The notes beneath the pieces are model-generated. The model did not search any database, had not been told where the DNA came from, and was given only the letters and a program-made list of their open reading frames with translations. From Gloeopeniophorella convolvens (Eukaryota; Basidiomycota; Agaricomycetes; Russulales), in NCBI GenBank assembly GCA_022496205.1, contig WTXD01000319.1, forward strand, positions 1 through 12,520: a DNA stretch of 12,520 bases, given 5' to 3'. Position 1 is the stretch's first letter. The number at the start of each line of letters is the position of its first letter. A program made the position numbers and the translations under genes. Below, piece by piece: positions 8,762-12,520 of the stretch.

Positions 8762-10969
8762 ATGTCTCCGCCAACACCCCCGCACCAAGACAACTCTGCC
8801 TCCTCTTCGCCTCGCGTCCCCCGCGAGTCTCTTTCCCCAGATGCCTCCTCCTCCCACAAGTGTCAATGGGTCGAGTGCACAAAGTACTTTCCCGACCCCG
8901 AGTCTCTCTACAATCATCTCTGCAATGACCACATAGGGAGGAAGAGTACTAACAATCTCTGCCTCACCTGCAAGTGGAAAGACTGTGTTACCACCTGCAC
9001 AAAGCGTGATCACATCACTAGCCACCTCAGGGGTACGTTGCTCACTGCCCCCTTCGTGCATCGCCTTGTCGCTCATTCGCCTTCATCGCATCCGCAGTGC
9101 ATACCCCACTCAAACCCCACGTATGCGAGGTGGGTCCCCGTACACCCCGCGCCGTGCGATTTTTTCATGCGGCGCTTTAGATCTGCAAGAAGACCTTTAA
9201 ACGTCCTCAAGATCTCAAGAAGCATGAGAAAATCCACACGGAAGAGCACCACGCTCAGCACAAACATTCCAAGGCCGTCACTGTTCCCGACACGGCTTAC
9301 TCGAGGCATCACCGCGAATCCACGGACGACCATGCAAGACTCTCTTCGGCCCGAAGCTCCAACCAAGTCACTTCGCAGATGGTAATCACTCTTCCTGGAT
9401 GTGTCCAATGCAATCTTCTCACTTGTCATCAGGAAGTCACTTTGGCGCATTGCCCACACCATCCCCGGAAGTGATGCATCAACAAGTACGTTGGTAGCCG
9501 TACGTTTTACGGAATGCTGACTGGTGTTGCTTTATTAAAGACTCAACTCCCTACTTGGGAAACACTTCGTTCTGATGGTTCTTCGGCACCATCCACTGGC
9601 GCAAAACGGTCGCATGATTATACCGTTGCCGTTGAAGACTTTTTCCAGGACGTCAAGAAGCGTCGTGTCATCCCTTCATACGACTCCCGTAGGCGCCTTC
9701 TCCCTTCTCTAAGCAACAACCTGTGACTCATATTCAGCAGATATGGCGGACCGGCTGACCCACCTTGCATATGCAAACATCAACGGTCCTGACGCAAACG
9801 GCACCTTTAACCCCCGATCCGTCTCGCTGGACATTCGGTCTCCGGAGGAGCTTGCCGCTGTCAATCAGTTCTTACTTACCCTTGGACGGGATGTCACTTC
9901 GGTCCATGAACCCCGGCCCAGCTCGAACAGTCACTCGTACTCGAACTACTTCGACTACGAGCAACTGACTCAGCTTGGTCTGACTGGCATGCCGGGGATC
10001 GCCGCTTCAAGCGCCACGTACCAAAATCAGAATGTCTACCCAGGTGCAGGTGGCCAGTACTCTTCTCAAAACCCCTTCTATCCATCCAGTGCCAGTGCGC
10101 GGACAGGTCAGCAGATGTCATCAGGTGCCTACGGCGGATCAATGTATCCATCCGTCCCCGACGTACCCAATCCAGGTCTTTCTTCGGCAGCGAGTATTGG
10201 ACGTCGGGTATCCGGCAGCGGCGCTCCCATTACGCTCCCACCGCCGATTCCACCGTCATACGCAAACGTCGGATATCACCAGCCTTCTCCAGCGGGGCAC
10301 ATGCACCCGACACCCCCACTGGATTCTAGCTCGCCCCATTCGTCTCTTTCTTCTCCATCAAACTCAACACCTCCACATGTGCCCCACACGGATGCAGTGC
10401 TCGCCCGCGACCGCATGACGCACCGCGGACCGCCGCCCGCCATCCTCGCGCCCGCCAATTTCACAAGCAGAGAGATGCGCTCGATCGTCTCGCTCCAGTC
10501 AATCCCGACGCGCAGCCCGTCCCCCGACGACTCGGAGCGCAGCGCCTCGCCGCCGTCGCCAGCCCGCCGCACGTCCGCGCCGGCCCTGCCCCGCTCGTCG
10601 CTCGCGCGTCCGCTGTACCCCCTGCTCAAGTCGGGCGACGACGACCTCAAGCTGCCCCCGCTGCACCGGCTGTACCCGACGCCCTCGCCACCGTCCTCGC
10701 CCGCGCGCGAACACGCGCCGATGCTCCCGAGCTTGCGAGAGGTCGCCGCGAGCGCCGGCGCGAGCACGTCCGGCTCGGGGATCGAGGAGCGCCTCGCGCG
10801 CCGGCTCGACGGGCTCAAGCTCGACGGGCGCAGCAGCGACGGCCGCGCGCGGCACGCGGCGCTCATCCGCGATCTGCTTGTGACGATCAACGAGCGATAC
10901 CGCACGCACTTCGCGATGGCGCCCGCGTCGCCGTCGCGCACGCGCGACGTGGACATGCCCGCAGTCTAG
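8762..10969 (+). CDS. pacC: PacC/Rim101 pH-response zinc-finger transcription factor
   Basis: Homologue of PacC/Rim101, the nuclear C2H2 factor controlling ambient-pH gene expression. Exons: 8762-9032, 9098-9129, 9181-9381, about 9433-9485, 9541-9688, 9741-10969. Three zinc fingers are visible: C34/C39/H52/H57, C70/C75/H88/H92 and C100/C103/H116/H120. The last two depend on splicing at 9033-9097 and 9130-9180, giving [19 protein letters not shown]. Downstream are [38 protein letters not shown], a KKRR basic cluster and SYDSHMADRL. Then follows a long Ser/Pro-rich tail with a charged end ([31 protein letters not shown]). The ATG at 8762 follows a CT-rich leader; the in-frame extension upstream to 8498 overlaps the promoter sites. 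One anomaly: the natural 51-nt GT-AG intron 9382-9432 puts exon 4 out of frame (stop at 9472-9474), so the full-length protein of about 640 residues is not encoded as written. Identity is very secure; the exon 3/4 junction is not. Confidence 0.9.
9382..9432 (+). other. PacC intron at which the reading frame is lost
   Basis: The interval starts GTAATC and ends CATCAG, with a length (51 nt) like the other introns of the gene. Exon 3 ends on a codon boundary (ATG, 9379-9381). The conserved downstream frame ([12 protein letters not shown]) needs an acceptor one or two bases off. An acceptor at 9425 would restore it, but that site reads TG, not AG. Retention of the intron also leads to the same stop at 9472-9474. 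Confidence 0.55.
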
Positions 10970-11273
10970 GCCTGAGATATTTTTGCCTCTCGCTGCTCGA
11001 ACGCTCCTCCATTCCAGTCGCCATCGGTCCCTATTGTTTACTGACCCCGCGCCCGCTGCGCTGTCCATGTTGCCCCCGTCGTTGTTGTGCCTGTGCTATT
11101 CCCGTTCCCGTTACCATGTCTTGGTCGTCTAGGATCCCGCGCGCCCGAACTATTTTTCCAGGGGCTGCTCTCTGTACTATTATAGTTGTCGCTGCTACAA
11201 TATCATCTGCGTCATAATCGCCCTGATCGTACAGCTAGCTGCCCACAAGCCCGCCCCGGCAACGATGGACGCA
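10970..11273. other. Convergent 3' intergenic region between PacC and TAF1
   Basis: The 304 bp between the PacC stop (10967-10969) and the TAF1 stop (11276-11274) contain the 3' UTRs of both genes, transcribed toward each other. T-rich runs and TATTATAG-like sequences near 11175 could contribute to 3'-end formation, but no canonical AATAAA was seen. The short distance makes overlapping 3' ends likely. Confidence 0.5.
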
Positions 11274-12520
11274 TCATCGCTTGAGCGTGAGCTTGATCTT
11301 CGGCGCGGAAAGTGTGTCGTCCGGCGCAGCGACGACCGGCGGACTCGTCGCGAGCGGCGACGGCACGTGCAGCGACGCGCTCTGCACGAGCCCGAGCGAG
11401 CTGCTTAGGCTCGGCGTCAGCGGGGGCGGGCTGCCCGCGCCCACCGTCGCCGAGCCCGACGCAGCCGTGGCGGGCGTCGACGCGGCGGCGGGTGCGGTCC
11501 CCGAGTTGAACTCGGCCCAGCGCGGGCACTTGCGGTTCGTCTCTGCGGGAACGTCGGAGTGAGCGCGAGTCGACGGGCGCGGAGCAGGACGTACTCATGT
11601 GGCCCATCTGCCCGCAGTGGCCGCAGCGGCGCTGGAGAAGCGATAAGGAACGGGTGAGTGGGGAGCGGGGAAAAGTGGGGAGCGGGGAAAAGTGGGGGGT
11701 GGGGCAGGGGCGCAGCGCACCGTCGTGTCTGGCTTGATGGGCCGGTTGAGCGTCATGGGCGTGCCGCCCTCCTTTGCGATCTTCGCGTTCTTGCGGTGCA
11801 GGCGGCGCTCCTGGTTCTTCTTCATGCGCGCGATCTCCTCTTCCAATCTGCGCGTGCGCGGTCAGCGGGGAAGCACATCACATGCAGGGCGCGCAGCAGA
11901 CAGCGCACCGTTTCTTGGCGCGCGCGTCGCGATCGCTGTCGCCCGTGGGCGCTAGCGTGTCCGCGCCGGTCGTCTCGTCCTCGATGATTTGCCGCCGGCG
12001 CACGTACGCGCGGATGACCGCGGCGTCACGCACGATCTCGGTGTCCCACTTGCCGTCGACGAAGCGCCTGATGCGCAGCACGCGCCGGCTGTCCGGCCCC
12101 ACGCTCACGTCGCGATCGCGCTCGACGGACGACGCGCGGCTAAACCCGGGCGACGCCGCGGCGGAGGGCCCGCCCAGCGGCGTCGCGGGCGAGTGCGCGC
12201 GGCTGTCCTTCCGCGCGATGCGCTGCACCTGCGACAGCTGTAGCTTGCGGTCGTCCTCGTCGTCGGATAGCTGCGGTTCGTCCTTGCGGCTGAGCGACGC
12301 AAACTGGGCCTTCCATATACGCTCGATCTCCGACTTGTAGATAAGCTGCTGCTCGGCCACGTTGTATCTGTGTGCAGACTTGGGCCGATTCTCCGCCTCC
12401 GCTAGAAGGGCATATCAGAATGGAAGCTTGCTGAAAGTGAGGGCGCAACAGACCAAGCTTCTGCTCGTAATCTTCGCCGGCCTTGACGAAAATGTCCTTC
12501 ATGGATACGCGGATGAAACT
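11274..12520 (-). CDS. TAF1: TFIID subunit TAF1, C-terminal part (5' end outside the window)
   Basis: This is the C-terminal 330 residues of TAF1, the largest TFIID subunit, a nuclear scaffold for RNA polymerase II initiation. Minus-strand exons: 12520-12454 (partial), 12401-11909, 11847-11721, 11631-11595 and 11542-11274. The introns are 52, 61, 89 and 52 nt, all GT-AG; the sum is 993 nt and stays in frame to the TGA at 11276-11274. The sequence opens with RVSMKDIFVKAGEDYEQKL. It continues with VAEQQLIYKSEIERIWKAQF, an acidic linker, LRIRRFVDGKWDTEIVRD, VRRRQIIEDE and the basic stretch RMKKNQERRLHRKNAKIAK. Then come GGTPMTLNRPIKPDTT and a zinc knuckle CGHCGQMGHMKTNRKC (C-x2-C-x4-H-x6-C, same spacing as in human TAF1). 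The knuckle is split by the intron at 11594-11543. The tail is Ala/Ser/Pro-rich and ends KIKLTLKR. No bromodomain follows, as expected outside metazoans. The N-terminal and central domains lie beyond 12520. Confidence 0.92.
11657..11697 (-). repeat. 17-bp tandem repeat inside a TAF1 intron
   Basis: AGTGGGGAGCGGGGAAA is present twice in perfect tandem (11657-11673, 11674-11690), followed by seven bases of a third copy. It lies in the 89-nt intron 11720-11632, which is longer than the other three (52-61 nt), mostly because of this repeat. On the transcribed strand it forms a CT-rich tract before the acceptor, so it extends the polypyrimidine region without touching the splice sites. Confidence 0.8.

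Noticed and set aside
10276..11068. Two long minus-strand open frames (226 and 189 codons) opposite PacC exon 6
   Set aside because: They are antisense shadows in very GC-rich, Ser/Pro/Arg-biased coding sequence, with no family motif, while the plus strand has conserved PacC tail motifs.
12402..12453. Alternative 30-nt GC-AG intron in TAF1 (12431-12402)
   Set aside because: Thirty nucleotides is too short for a normal intron. A 52-nt GT-AG intron ending at the same acceptor keeps the frame and matches the size of its neighbours.

Overview
This window looks like nuclear DNA from a basidiomycete fungus, most likely an Agaricomycete; a polypore-type genome is a guess. The coding sequences are cut by many very short introns, mostly 50-65 nt with GT and AG ends. 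The recognisable proteins are a PacC/Rim101 zinc-finger regulator, the TFIID subunit TAF1, a fungal SAM-dependent methyltransferase and a decayed full-length-type ABCC transporter. No tRNA, rRNA, CRISPR array or intact mobile element was recognised.

Left part (1-5050, all genes on the minus strand). A five-exon methyltransferase gene (485-1736) reads through cleanly to a 344-residue protein. Upstream of it on the same strand are scattered, collinear remnants of an ABCC (YCF1/MRP-like) transporter (about 2170-4910). They run from the N-terminal membrane region to the C-terminal tail, but with in-frame stops, frame breaks, damaged splice sites and large internal losses that removed almost all of both nucleotide-binding domains. 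It is a pseudogene.

Middle part (about 4910-8500). I see no gene I can support over about 3.5 kb. There is one weak spliced coiled-coil-like reading (5579-5832) and a short perfect inverted repeat (5145-5174).

Right part (8500-12520). A PacC/Rim101 homologue lies on the plus strand (8762-10969, six exons). Its promoter holds five copies of the PacC recognition hexamer GCCAAG within 65 bp, which suggests autoregulation. The N-terminal zinc-finger exons and the C-terminal exons do not join in one reading frame with ordinary splice sites. As given, the sequence predicts a protein that stops soon after the zinc fingers. That is notable because PacC is activated by C-terminal truncation. Facing it on the minus strand is the 3' end of TAF1 (11274-12520, partial at the window edge), including its C-terminal zinc knuckle. 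The two genes converge, with about 300 bp between their stop codons.

The window therefore contrasts a conserved housekeeping/regulatory half with a decaying accessory half. Family assignments are from memory of conserved motifs; no search was run.
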